Assembly: GCA_025356035.1 (NCBI GenBank)
Contig: JANXYN010000098.1
Coordinates: 1-53,091, forward strand
Length of the DNA: 53,091 nt
Origin: Geobacteraceae bacterium
GTDB lineage: Bacteria; Desulfobacterota; Desulfuromonadia; Geobacterales; Geobacteraceae
Reading direction: 5' to 3'
Under the pieces are notes generated by a model that was not told the DNA's origin, did no database searches, and worked only from the letters and a program-made list of their open reading frames with translations. Shown in pieces: positions 9,401 through 16,573 of the stretch. The first letter of the stretch is position 1, and each line of letters begins with the position of its first letter. The translations under genes were made by a program, and so were the position numbers.

Positions 9401-9615
9401 AGGAGTTTACCGGCAACCCGAAGGAGGATTTTAGCGGCTTTTTCGCCACCGATCCGACAGAACGCGCTCCCCTTGGCAACGACAACTTCCTGAACCGCCT
9501 CTGCGCCAAGGTCGGCGCCATGAAGCACGGCGATTTCCAGATCACCCCACGGCAATGCGAGTTCTGCGATTTCGCCTCGGTCTGCCGTTACGTGGAGGTC
9601 GGATTGAAGGGGTAG
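6490..9615 (+). CDS. addB: AddB-like exonuclease with PD-(D/E)XK and Fe-S cysteines
   Basis: 1041 residues, as expected for an AddB/RexB subunit. The N-terminal helicase-like half lacks a Walker A motif. The C-terminal nuclease shows VHEILREFF, then GKIDRVDV and VVDYK (PD-(D/E)XK core). Its iron-sulphur staple is a cysteine in YGCCPFRYF plus CEFCDFASVC near the C-terminus, the arrangement seen in AddB and Cas4. With AddA it would process double-strand ends for RecA. The addA-like partner is 2.8 kb downstream on the same strand, with five unrelated genes in between. The start is the first ATG after a strong promoter; no SD is present. Family assignment is confident; pairing with the 12454 gene is inferred. 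Confidence 0.85.
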   Translation: MSPATLHILPSTAAVEAFSRAALACEEVLLGSSAMTLKRLADDLFKAGNCDSRALSAVGRRLLLEKIVQRQYAGGKGHFAPLRDFPGFVRSLEGFIGELKQALVTDDELAAIAQKMPRRERLLELATLYRLYSQALADKGLIDSHDAETFALRHLQKVAELPPMFSGVTGLTVSGIYDFTPLQTGLITELARRLPVTITFPFDFDRPELFAYVAKTVETFEALDNPALQLELRFAGEEETLVNPVLSRFYSATKATIPIPATTPIELFAAPGAYRECEEIGRVIRRQLEQGVDPASIAVLFRDTTGYGPLLEEVCRRFQIPVSYRRGAPLFSAPLVHLLLAPFELPQTRYGREELLALLKASGFPPLRDRGGRELDLDLVEEVLLAARYIDDSLGSVETRLDRLIKSRKARGRSFGAEERVAQALAPLMKELRQFDGEKTLQQFTELLERFIDRHRIYRTGIETGDRRALKRDASAITLFQKVLGNLEDDIRLLGLTEERLDPAEFVTLLRLGMEGEFLAGERGSGVTIMNFHDARALRFDHLIIGGLNEGVCPPRHDSHPLFKDGDKQLFNKICGARRFRLAAEKSAEEPLLFYLAMGCAGSSLTLSSSYADSSGNALLRSPFLEEVMEAGRLTERRIPVNRPTPALEECLEREELLNSLAASRIFTLPSALPAVATPASSALQEQLSRIAQTAAIEGGREEFFRSEELASRAALSTPYTGTLRRSDILAALTTHYETPPGNSFAPTSLEEYGCCPFRYFLKRLVRLAPLDKPELELEVKDEGSLVHEILREFFQGRKDAGQLPLTGSAKEQEALVEVAAAVFARWEAERYTGEELLWDLEKGKLLTTLAGVVAAETHEGSALLPHSFELPFAGLEVTDPSGATINLTGKIDRVDVAAATGTLRVVDYKMAANAQRYGELLKKKELGETSFQMPVYLLAAAAAMAKEFGRDFTDFSARYWLLRKPACRDKEFTGNPKEDFSGFFATDPTERAPLGNDNFLNRLCAKVGAMKHGDFQITPRQCEFCDFASVCRYVEVGLKG

Positions 9616-9786
9616 CTGTCGGTAATCTGCCGCCCCCCGGCCAAGAGGAGAAGCTTGTGCAGTAGTTACTTTTGTGCAATAATTGTATACATTAAGAGGC
9701 ATAGAGACCGAACCGGCCGTCGCGCAGTCAGCGACTCGCCCGGCCAGCGGCTCGGCATTATTATAAATCGACAGGGGGGAATTTAG

Positions 9787-10263
9787 ATGAGCGAGCAGAA
9801 TAATGTATGTTACACATTCGAGGCCGCCGTGGAAATGGCGGTGAAGATGGAAGATGAAGGGTTCAGGTTTTACCTGGAGGCCGTGCGCAAGGTGCAGAAC
9901 AAGGGCGCGCGGGAAATCTTACGTGATGCAGCCCTGGACGAACTGCAGCACAAACATGAGCTGGAAAAGGCACTGCTGGAAGGGAACATGAAGGGGGATG
10001 GCGGGATGAGCCAGCCGGTGTCGACCATGAATCTCAATTACGTGCTGGCCAAAAAGGAGCTGCACCCCGGCTCGGATGCCCGAGAGGCCCTGGCCTACGC
10101 CATCCATCTGGAAACCGGCTCGATCGATTTCTACCGGAGGATGGCCAAAGGGTGCACGGGTGCGCCGATGGCTGCCCTGTTCGAGCGGCTGCTGGCCGAT
10201 GAGAGCCGCCACCTCCAGTCTTTGGAAGACCTCTACGAAGAGCATTTCCTGACCGAAAACTAA
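9787..10263 (+). CDS. Rubrerythrin-like ferritin-fold diiron protein
   Basis: 158 residues forming a four-helix ferritin-like domain with paired metal ligands: E in MEDEGFRFY, ExxH-type ELQHKHE, E in HLETGSIDFY, and ESRH near the C-terminus. There is no C-terminal rubredoxin CxxC module, so it is a rubrerythrin-domain protein rather than classical rubrerythrin. Family members reduce peroxide or store iron in anaerobes. The start is supported by GGGGGGA seven bases upstream. An AT-rich segment at 9690-9770 probably carries its promoter. It ends in a strong hairpin (10266-10296). Confidence 0.8.
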   Translation: MSEQNNVCYTFEAAVEMAVKMEDEGFRFYLEAVRKVQNKGAREILRDAALDELQHKHELEKALLEGNMKGDGGMSQPVSTMNLNYVLAKKELHPGSDAREALAYAIHLETGSIDFYRRMAKGCTGAPMAALFERLLADESRHLQSLEDLYEEHFLTEN

Positions 10264-10265
10264 CA

Positions 10266-10296
10266 GGAGGGGCGTAGCACGTCGCTACGCCCCTCC
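10266..10296. terminator. Bidirectional terminator hairpin
   Basis: A perfect 13-bp stem GGAGGGGCGTAGC/GCTACGCCCCTCC around ACGTC, placed between convergent genes. It lacks a clear T-run on either side. Confidence 0.6.
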
Positions 10297-10331
10297 CACC
10301 ACCCTTCTTCAGCGGCTCACGCCAGCCATAG

Positions 10332-10619
10332 TCACTTGAACTTCGACTTGGCACTGCTGAAAGCCTTCTTCAGCTCATCAAAGGCATGCTCCGCGCCTAT
10401 TTTGATCTCCTGCCACGCCTCGCCAGCCGACCCCTTCAGTTCGGTGAGCTTGGTCCGGGCCACCTCCTGCTTCTTCTTCAACTCGTCGATCTGCTTCTGG
10501 TACTCGAGCCGGACTTCCACCTTGGCCTTCTGCGCCTGGGCATTCAGCTTTTCGATCTCGATCTCCCACTGGGCCAGTTGCGCCTCCAACAGCTTCTGAT
10601 AATCCTTTTTCTCTTCCAT
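10332..10619 (-). CDS. Coiled-coil protein, sll1863-like stress family
   Basis: 95 residues, almost wholly charged alpha-helix with heptad character (KLLEAQLAQWEIEIEKLN, IDELKKKQEVARTKLTEL) and a basic tail SSAKSKFK. No membrane segment or signal peptide. Small coiled-coil proteins of this form are annotated as the sll1863 stress-response family; the molecular role is unknown. It lies 46 bases behind dodecin on the same strand and may share its transcript. The start is preceded by a GAGGGGGAACCG stretch acting as SD. Confidence 0.65.
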   Translation of the reverse strand: MEEKKDYQKLLEAQLAQWEIEIEKLNAQAQKAKVEVRLEYQKQIDELKKKQEVARTKLTELKGSAGEAWQEIKIGAEHAFDELKKAFSSAKSKFK

Positions 10620-10665
10620 CGGTTCCCCCTCGGCATTTTATTGAATAACCGCTCCCAGCATCATA

Positions 10666-10884
10666 TCATTCTTTCAGCTGGAATGCCACCTTGAGCACCA
10701 CTTGATACTCGGTGACCTTGCCATCATCGCCGACATGGCCACGGATCTCCCCCACCTCGAACCAGGAGACCTTGTCCAGGGTTTTATGCGCCTTGCTCAG
10801 CGCCGCCTGGATGGCCGCCTCGATCCCCGCCGGGGAAACCCCGATAATTTCCACCTTCTTGTAGACCCTGTTAGTTCCGTACAT
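10666..10884 (-). CDS. Dodecin family flavin-binding protein
   Basis: 72 residues matching dodecin: YKKVEIIGVSPAGIEAAIQ, then AHKTLDKVSWFEVGEIRGHV with the conserved tryptophan that stacks on flavin, and EYQVVLKVAFQL. Dodecins are dodecameric stores or buffers for riboflavin or FMN. The start at 10884 is preferred over 10914 because AGGAGG lies 4 bases upstream. Confidence 0.9.
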   Translation of the reverse strand: MYGTNRVYKKVEIIGVSPAGIEAAIQAALSKAHKTLDKVSWFEVGEIRGHVGDDGKVTEYQVVLKVAFQLKE

Positions 10885-11036
10885 AGAACCTCCTGTCACC
10901 CTGTTGTCCTTCAATCTTAACAGGGACCCGGCAACTGTAAAGGGGGCGGCGCGATTTTTCGCCTACCCCCTTCCCTTGCCGCGGCGATAATGATATTGTG
11001 GAGCGGAGGTTCAACTGACCTGCAAAGGACGCCACA

Positions 11037-11558
11037 ATGGAGACGAGAAACAGGAATCTGTTGTTCCGGGGGCTCGTGGTAAATATTGAGCAGCTGGAGG
11101 TAAAGGTCGGGGCGAAGGGGTGGCACACCTACCAGATCGTCCGCCATCCGGGGGGAGTGGGGGTGTTGCCGCTCCACGATGACGGCAGCGTCACCCTGAT
11201 CCGGCAGCTAAGGCCAGCCGCTGATTCCTTCCTGCTAGAAATCCCCGCCGGCCGGCTTACCCCCGGCGAGCTCCCAGCCAGCTGCGGCGCCCGAGAACTG
11301 CTAGAAGAGACCGGACTGGTGGCAGAACAACTGGAAACGCTCGGACAGCTTTTTTCCTCCCCCGGCGTGTTTGACGAGAAGATCCATCTGTTCCTCGGCA
11401 CCGGTCTGCTACAGGGAGAGAGCGCCCAGGAGGCCTATGAGGATATTGAAACAGTGCGTCTCCCGCTGACTGAGGCGCTGGCAATGGCCATGGACGGCAG
11501 GATAGTCGACAGCAAAACCATTGTCGCCCTGTTCCGGGCAGCGGGGAGGGAGCGGTGA
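11037..11558 (+). CDS. Nudix hydrolase, ADP-ribose pyrophosphatase-like
   Basis: 173 residues with a complete Nudix box: GRLTPGE, seven residues, RELLEETGL (pattern G-x5-E-x7-REUxEExGU). The sequence before it (IRQLRPAADSFLLEIPAG) matches ADP-ribose pyrophosphatases, which split ADP-ribose into AMP and ribose 5-phosphate. The SD AAAGGA precedes the ATG. It overlaps the next gene by 4 bases (GTGA), so the two are translationally coupled. Substrate assigned by family resemblance only. Confidence 0.85.
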   Translation: METRNRNLLFRGLVVNIEQLEVKVGAKGWHTYQIVRHPGGVGVLPLHDDGSVTLIRQLRPAADSFLLEIPAGRLTPGELPASCGARELLEETGLVAEQLETLGQLFSSPGVFDEKIHLFLGTGLLQGESAQEAYEDIETVRLPLTEALAMAMDGRIVDSKTIVALFRAAGRER

Positions 11559-12451
11559 TCCTTAAAGGAATAGTCGGGAAGGAGCAGGCCGGCCTGCGGC
11601 TGGATGACGGAGCAAAGGCCCTGTTCCCGGAACTGTCCAAGACCAGAATCCGGCAGATCGTTGACTGGGGAGGGTGCGCCATCAACCAATCCATGGTACG
11701 GGTGGCGTCACGAGTTCTGAAGGAGGGTGATGAGCTGATCTTCGGGGTGATGGAAGCGGAGCGCTGCCAGGAAGTCGCCTACCGTAAGGACGAGCTGTTG
11801 CTGGAGAACGAGGACTACCTGGCATTGAACAAGGCGGCCGGGATCAACTCCCAGCGCTCCCCCTACCAGTTGAAGGGGACCGTGGAATATGCAGTGGGAA
11901 CCTATTTGAAGAGCCTCGGGATCAACGAGCCGGTGATGATTGTCCATCGCCTCGACCGGGGCACCTCCGGGGTGATGTTCTTTCCCAAGAACCGCCGGGC
12001 CGCCGCCCAGATTTCGAAGCTTTTGCACGACGGAGCGGTGAATAAGCTTTACTGTGCCCTGGTTAGCGGCAGGCCGGCAGAAGATGGCTGGAGCGTCGAC
12101 GCGCCGATCGCCAAGGTTGGCAAATCACGCTACGGTGTGGCCAGCCCCGGCAAGGAGGCCCAGACCGAATTCCGGGTCTTGGCCAGGGGCCTTGACGCAA
12201 CCTTGCTGGAAGCCCGCCCGCTCACCGGCCGCACCCATCAGATCCGGGTCCACCTGGAACATGCCGACCTCCCCATCATCGGCGATCAGACCTATGGCGG
12301 CGCGAAAGCGGCACGCATGATGCTCCACTGCCGGTCCATGTCTTTCACCGCCGCCGCTGGCCGCTGTATGGAGGCGGTTGCGCCGCTGGATCAAGCCTTT
12401 GTCGATGAGTGCCTGCGGCATGGGATCGATATAGCAAAGCTCACGGAATAA
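11555..12451 (+). CDS. RluA-family pseudouridine synthase
   Basis: 298 residues: an N-terminal S4 RNA-binding domain (LSKTRIRQIVDWGGCAIN) and a catalytic domain with HRLDRGTSGV, whose Asp is the nucleophile that turns uridine into pseudouridine in rRNA or tRNA; also GRTHQIRVH. The GTG start overlaps the Nudix stop by four bases. It ends 2 bases before the addA-like gene, giving a compact nudix-rluA-addA run. The exact target nucleotide cannot be predicted. Confidence 0.88.
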   Translation: MILKGIVGKEQAGLRLDDGAKALFPELSKTRIRQIVDWGGCAINQSMVRVASRVLKEGDELIFGVMEAERCQEVAYRKDELLLENEDYLALNKAAGINSQRSPYQLKGTVEYAVGTYLKSLGINEPVMIVHRLDRGTSGVMFFPKNRRAAAQISKLLHDGAVNKLYCALVSGRPAEDGWSVDAPIAKVGKSRYGVASPGKEAQTEFRVLARGLDATLLEARPLTGRTHQIRVHLEHADLPIIGDQTYGGAKAARMMLHCRSMSFTAAAGRCMEAVAPLDQAFVDECLRHGIDIAKLTE

Positions 12452-12453
12452 CT

Positions 12454-15400
12454 ATGCAGTGGTCCGAGGTAAAACAACAGGTTTTCGGCTTCGACAGCAG
12501 CATCGTGGTCTCGGCCGGGGCCGGTTCCGGCAAGACCGCCGCGCTGGTGGAACTCTACCTGCGGCTGCTGGCCGGCGAAACCTCGCTCCCCCGGCCTCTG
12601 GCGGTGGAGGAGATTGTCGCCATCACCTTTACCGACAAGGCTGCGGCCGAGATGAAGGAACGGGTGCGGGAGGCGCTAAAGAAAAGGCTGCAGCAAGTTG
12701 AGCATGGCGCTGACTGGGGCAAACTCTTACGCACTCTGCCGGCAGCTAATATCTCCACCTTTCACGCCTTTTGCTCCAGGATTCTGCGGGAAAACCCCGC
12801 CGAGGCCTGTGTCGACCCCGCCTTTGCCGTACTCGACGCCTTCACCTCGGCAGCCGAGCTGCAGGCAGCACTGGAAGAGGTGATCAAGGCAGAGCTGACC
12901 GCTCGCTCGCCGCAAATCCGCGCGCTCCTCGAGCAGTTTCCGCTCTCAGGAAGAGGGCATGGCAAGGGACTCCGGGAACATTTGATCAATCTTCACTGGC
13001 AGCGGACCGGCAGCAAGCAAGATAATGCCGCCCTGCTCGGCACCTCCGCGGCCTGGGAGGAGCGTGCCCACACATTGTTTCGTGAGGAGAGCCGCCGCTT
13101 GCAGGGGCTGCTGCCTGAAGTGATGCGGATTCTCGGAACCAAGGAGGCGGTCTTTCACCAAAGACTCCTGGAACTGCCTCCCCTGTTGCAGCACGCCCCC
13201 CTCGATCCCGACTCCAGGGACACTCCGCGCCTGCTGGCAGCCATGCGCTGCTGCATCGCCGGCAACTGGGGGAAGGAGAAACCGGTCCGGGACCAGCTGA
13301 CCGACTGCCTCGATAGCTTGATTCCCGCCTGGCATCAGATTTTGAGCACCCCGCTGGTTGCTGCCCTCCTGCACCTCCTGCTGCAGCTGGAAGCCGCCTA
13401 TGGCCGGCGCAAGGTGCAGCGTGGCGCCCTTGACTTCGAGGATCTGCAGCTGAAGACTCGCGACCTGCTCCTCCGGGACCCCGAGCTCCGCGAGGAGTAC
13501 CGGCAAAAGTTCCCGGTGGTGATGGTGGATGAGTTCCAGGACACCAACCCGTTGCAGAAGGAGCTGGTGGAGCTGCTCTGCGGCGGGGAGCAGCGCTTGT
13601 TCATTGTCGGCGACCCGAAGCAGTCGATCTATCTCTTCCGCGGCGCCGATGTCACCGTGTTCAGTCAGATCCAGCGGGAGCTCGCCGCCAATGGCGGAGA
13701 GAACCTCTATTTCCAGGAGTCGTTCCGCTCCCGGCCGGCGCTCATCGCCTTCGTCAACCAGCTGTTCAGCGACGTCATGGTCGGCGGGGCCGAGTTTGAG
13801 GTGAAGTACGGCACGGGAGACCTCCTCGCGCCCCAGCGTCAGGAGCAGGACCCTACCCCCTGCGTCGAGCTCATCCGTATCGCCACCGGCGAAGGCGCCG
13901 ATGAACAGCGGCGCCTGGAGGCAGCCGCCATCGCCGGGAAGATCCGCCGCCTGGTGTCAGCACCCGAAGGGGTGGCGGTCTTTGACCGGCAAACAGTCAG
14001 CGGCAATGGGGGAGAGGCGACAACCGTCTTCGTCCCCCGCCCCCCCAGATTCGGCGACATTGCCATCCTCTTTCGCCGCTTCAGCAACCTGAAGATCTTT
14101 GAGCGGGAGCTGCGCCAGGCGGGTATCCCCTTTTACGTGGTGAAGGGGAAAGGCTTCTACCGTTGCCAGGAGCTCCTCGACCTCCTCAACTTTCTCAAAT
14201 ACCTGGAGTTTGGCGGGGACCTGACCGCCCTGGCCGGCGTGCTCCGCTCCCCGCTCTGCGGCATCTCCGACGAAACCCTCTATCTGCTCGGCCAGAACGA
14301 ACTTGGCCTGGCTGGCTGGGGCGACTATTTTCGCGCCGCCGTCCCCCCCAGAGACCCGCTCACCTGGCAGCGCATCGCTGGGCCCGACCAGACAAGACTT
14401 GCTGGCCTCGCCAGCCTCATTGCCCGGCTGAAGCCGCTGAAAGACCGACTGAGCCTGGCCGAGCTCCTCGAAGAGTGCCTCAGCGCCACCGGCTTTGCAG
14501 CCACCCTGCTGACCACCTTCCAGGGGGAACAGAAGGTGGCAAACCTCCGCAAGTTCCTGGAGTTCGCCCGCTCCTTTGCCGAACGGGGAGGGGCCTTGCG
14601 TGACTTTGTCAATCAGCTGACCGCCCTGGTAGAGGCAGAGCCAACCGAGGCGGAAGCGTCCATCGCCGCCGAAGGCGAGGATGTGGTGCGGCTGATGACC
14701 ATTCATCAGAGCAAGGGGCTGGAATTTCCCATCGTCTTCGTCCCGGAACTGGGGGGAGGCCTCCCCCCCGACCATGCCGCGATAAAGTATGATGAAAGCC
14801 TCGGCCTCGGCCTGAGGCTGCAGATCCCCGGCGGCGAGGCAACTCCCACCCTGGCGTTTCAGCAGATCGCCGAACTGCGCCGCAACAAGGAGGCTGCCGA
14901 ACAGAAGCGACTTTTCTACGTAGCACTGACCCGTGCCCGTGACTACTTGGTCCTTTCCGGGGAAGGCCGCGGCGAATGGCGCGCCTGGGTGGATGCCTTC
15001 TCTACCACTCCCGCCGCCCCGCTGCTTAAAATAAGTGGCTTTGCCGCGCCCCCCTTGGCGGCGGTCCCAAGCCAGGAGGCCGTAGCCGTTCGCCCTACCG
15101 AGCTCTCCAGCGATGCTTGGACTGATGCTGTCCAGCGCTCGCTCGACTATCGGCCGCCGCGCCCTACGACCATGGTCTTTTCTCCCACGGCACTGGAAGA
15201 CTATCAGCGCTGCCCGCGCAAATACTATTACAAGGCCGTGATGGGCCTCGACGAAGGTCTGTTTGCCCAGCTTTTGGGGGACCGGCCCCAACAGTGGCAA
15301 GGGAGCACGCCCGGCTTCTCTCCCCTCGAACAGGGGAACCTGGCCCACGCCATGCTGGAGCGCCTCGATTTTGGCGCAGATGCTTCCCTGCAGCGCGCCG

Positions 15401-15918
15401 CCTGCGAACGACAGGCGGCGCTGACCGTGGTCGGCCCTCCAATGAAGGAGGTGGGTGAGGTGATCGATAACGTGCTGGCATTGGCGGCCGCCACTCTGCG
15501 GCAGGAGCTTGCCGGCAAACAGTTGCTGCGCGAACATCCGTTCTTCCTGAAAATCTGCGGCTCCGCCAGCTATTACCTGAAAGGGACCATGGATCTGGTC
15601 GCGGTAGCTGACGAGGTGGTAACGGTTTACGACTACAAGTATCTGCAGCAGGATCAGGCGGACCTTGAAGGCTACCGATTCCAGCTTAGCACCTACATGC
15701 TCGCCCTGGCCAAGGGTTATCCCGGCAGACGGGTCGAAGGGAAACTACTTTTTCTCAAGGGGGGAGGTGCGGCGGCGATTGTCTGCGAGCTTGCTTCCTT
15801 TGAAGCGCTGCTGCTTGCGACCATGGAGGCGATTAGGGCCAGGGAAGCGGAAACTGATTTCGGCCTCCTCCAGGGGTGCGATGGGAGCCACTGCCCGTTC
15901 CGCCAGCGCTGCCGCTAG
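12454..15918 (+). CDS. addA: AddA-like UvrD helicase/nuclease
   Basis: 1154 residues, a superfamily 1A helicase of the AddA/RecB type. Walker A is SAGAGSGKTAALV, the DExx box is VVMVDEFQDTNP, then FIVGDPKQSIYLFRG, and motif V/VI regions LMTIHQSKGLEFPIVF and RLFYVALTRARD. The C-terminus is a PD-(D/E)XK nuclease (FSPTALEDYQRCPRKYY, GTMDLVAV, VYDYKY). Cysteines at QRCPRK and GCDGSHCPFRQRC (C-x4-C-x5-C) form an AddB/Cas4-like set, unusual for AddA. The start is the ATG at 12454 because the helicase begins there; upstream in-frame codons lie inside the rluA-like gene. Works with AddB on double-strand breaks. Confidence 0.87.
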   Translation: MQWSEVKQQVFGFDSSIVVSAGAGSGKTAALVELYLRLLAGETSLPRPLAVEEIVAITFTDKAAAEMKERVREALKKRLQQVEHGADWGKLLRTLPAANISTFHAFCSRILRENPAEACVDPAFAVLDAFTSAAELQAALEEVIKAELTARSPQIRALLEQFPLSGRGHGKGLREHLINLHWQRTGSKQDNAALLGTSAAWEERAHTLFREESRRLQGLLPEVMRILGTKEAVFHQRLLELPPLLQHAPLDPDSRDTPRLLAAMRCCIAGNWGKEKPVRDQLTDCLDSLIPAWHQILSTPLVAALLHLLLQLEAAYGRRKVQRGALDFEDLQLKTRDLLLRDPELREEYRQKFPVVMVDEFQDTNPLQKELVELLCGGEQRLFIVGDPKQSIYLFRGADVTVFSQIQRELAANGGENLYFQESFRSRPALIAFVNQLFSDVMVGGAEFEVKYGTGDLLAPQRQEQDPTPCVELIRIATGEGADEQRRLEAAAIAGKIRRLVSAPEGVAVFDRQTVSGNGGEATTVFVPRPPRFGDIAILFRRFSNLKIFERELRQAGIPFYVVKGKGFYRCQELLDLLNFLKYLEFGGDLTALAGVLRSPLCGISDETLYLLGQNELGLAGWGDYFRAAVPPRDPLTWQRIAGPDQTRLAGLASLIARLKPLKDRLSLAELLEECLSATGFAATLLTTFQGEQKVANLRKFLEFARSFAERGGALRDFVNQLTALVEAEPTEAEASIAAEGEDVVRLMTIHQSKGLEFPIVFVPELGGGLPPDHAAIKYDESLGLGLRLQIPGGEATPTLAFQQIAELRRNKEAAEQKRLFYVALTRARDYLVLSGEGRGEWRAWVDAFSTTPAAPLLKISGFAAPPLAAVPSQEAVAVRPTELSSDAWTDAVQRSLDYRPPRPTTMVFSPTALEDYQRCPRKYYYKAVMGLDEGLFAQLLGDRPQQWQGSTPGFSPLEQGNLAHAMLERLDFGADASLQRAACERQAALTVVGPPMKEVGEVIDNVLALAAATLRQELAGKQLLREHPFFLKICGSASYYLKGTMDLVAVADEVVTVYDYKYLQQDQADLEGYRFQLSTYMLALAKGYPGRRVEGKLLFLKGGGAAAIVCELASFEALLLATMEAIRAREAETDFGLLQGCDGSHCPFRQRCR

Positions 15919-15957
15919 CGGAAATGGGTAGTAACGGCACCTTCCGCCGGGCAAAAG

Positions 15958-15987
15958 AGGAGGCACCAGGATGTGCCCCCTTTTTTT
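15958..15987. terminator. Rho-independent terminator after addA
   Basis: AGGAGGCAC/GTGCCCCCT stem (one mismatch), loop CAGGAT, followed by seven Ts at 15981-15987. It ends the plus-strand nudix-rluA-addA run. Confidence 0.8.
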
Positions 15988-15989
15988 AA

Positions 15990-16502
15990 CTATCTCGTCC
16001 AATTGACCCGCACAAAACGTTGATCGTGGCTCCAGTGGTAATGGAGCTCACCGTCGTGCGCCTTGTACAGTTGGCGGCCAAGCTTCTGCGCCAGCTTGTC
16101 CTCGGTCGTGGCGATGGTAATCACGTCCTTCTCCTGGTTGATCTCCATGATCCGGCCGAGGGGGTTTTTCAGTCGCGAGTTGATCTCGGCGTTTTTCAGC
16201 AGATCGAGGATTTCCTCCTCATGCTCGCGCAGATAGCTGCCGGCCAGGGTGATCACGCCGCCAGGCAGATTGTCCTCCATCCGCTGACAGGCGGGGCAAA
16301 CCACCTGGTGAACGTCAGCCGCACCCTTCAGCCGAGCCAACGCCTTTTCATCCAGCTCCCACCGTTTCTGCCGGTAGATCAGACCGCACTTCTTGCAGAG
16401 GGACACTTCCCGATACCCCCGCTTCGACCGATAGACATCTGTGCTGCGCGCGGTCATCTGACCTTTTTCCTCCGGTGCAATTTTCTGGGCGCCCTTTGAC
16501 AT
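15990..16502 (-). CDS. Zinc-ribbon-like protein, BCAM0308 family
   Basis: 170 residues with two CxxC knuckles (LCKKCGLIY and VCPACQRM) about 45 residues apart, likely binding one zinc, followed by an alpha/beta region (LGRIMEINQEKDVITIATTEDKLAQ recalls the NMD3/RNA-binding end). Such proteins are annotated as BCAM0308 family; function unknown. The start at 16502 has AAGGAG 9 bases upstream; several in-frame ATGs precede it (16511, 16532, 16565), the first within the next gene's 3' region. Conserved cysteines are clear; a nucleic-acid role is a guess. Confidence 0.7.
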   Translation of the reverse strand: MSKGAQKIAPEEKGQMTARSTDVYRSKRGYREVSLCKKCGLIYRQKRWELDEKALARLKGAADVHQVVCPACQRMEDNLPGGVITLAGSYLREHEEEILDLLKNAEINSRLKNPLGRIMEINQEKDVITIATTEDKLAQKLGRQLYKAHDGELHYHWSHDQRFVRVNWTR

Positions 16503-16544
16503 AGCTGCCATCTCCTTTCTCGGTTGGCTCATCCTGTTAATTAT

Positions 16545-16573
16545 ATTATACCATGCGTTACCCATCCTGCCAG
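16545..16573 (-). promoter_or_regulatory. Sigma70-type promoter for the zinc-ribbon gene
   Basis: On the minus strand CTGGCA (16568-16573), 17-bp spacer, perfect TATAAT (16545-16550). It overlaps the 3' end of the kinase-GGDEF gene and would give a leader of about 36 bases with the AAGGAG site. Confidence 0.5.

Noticed and set aside
8197-9702. Long minus-strand open frame (501 codons) opposite addB
   Set aside because: Antisense shadow of a GC-rich gene; no SD, no family resemblance, low-complexity composition.
13957-15537. Long minus-strand open frame (526 codons) opposite addA
   Set aside because: Shadow of the AddA reading frame; the plus-strand product has complete helicase and nuclease motifs.
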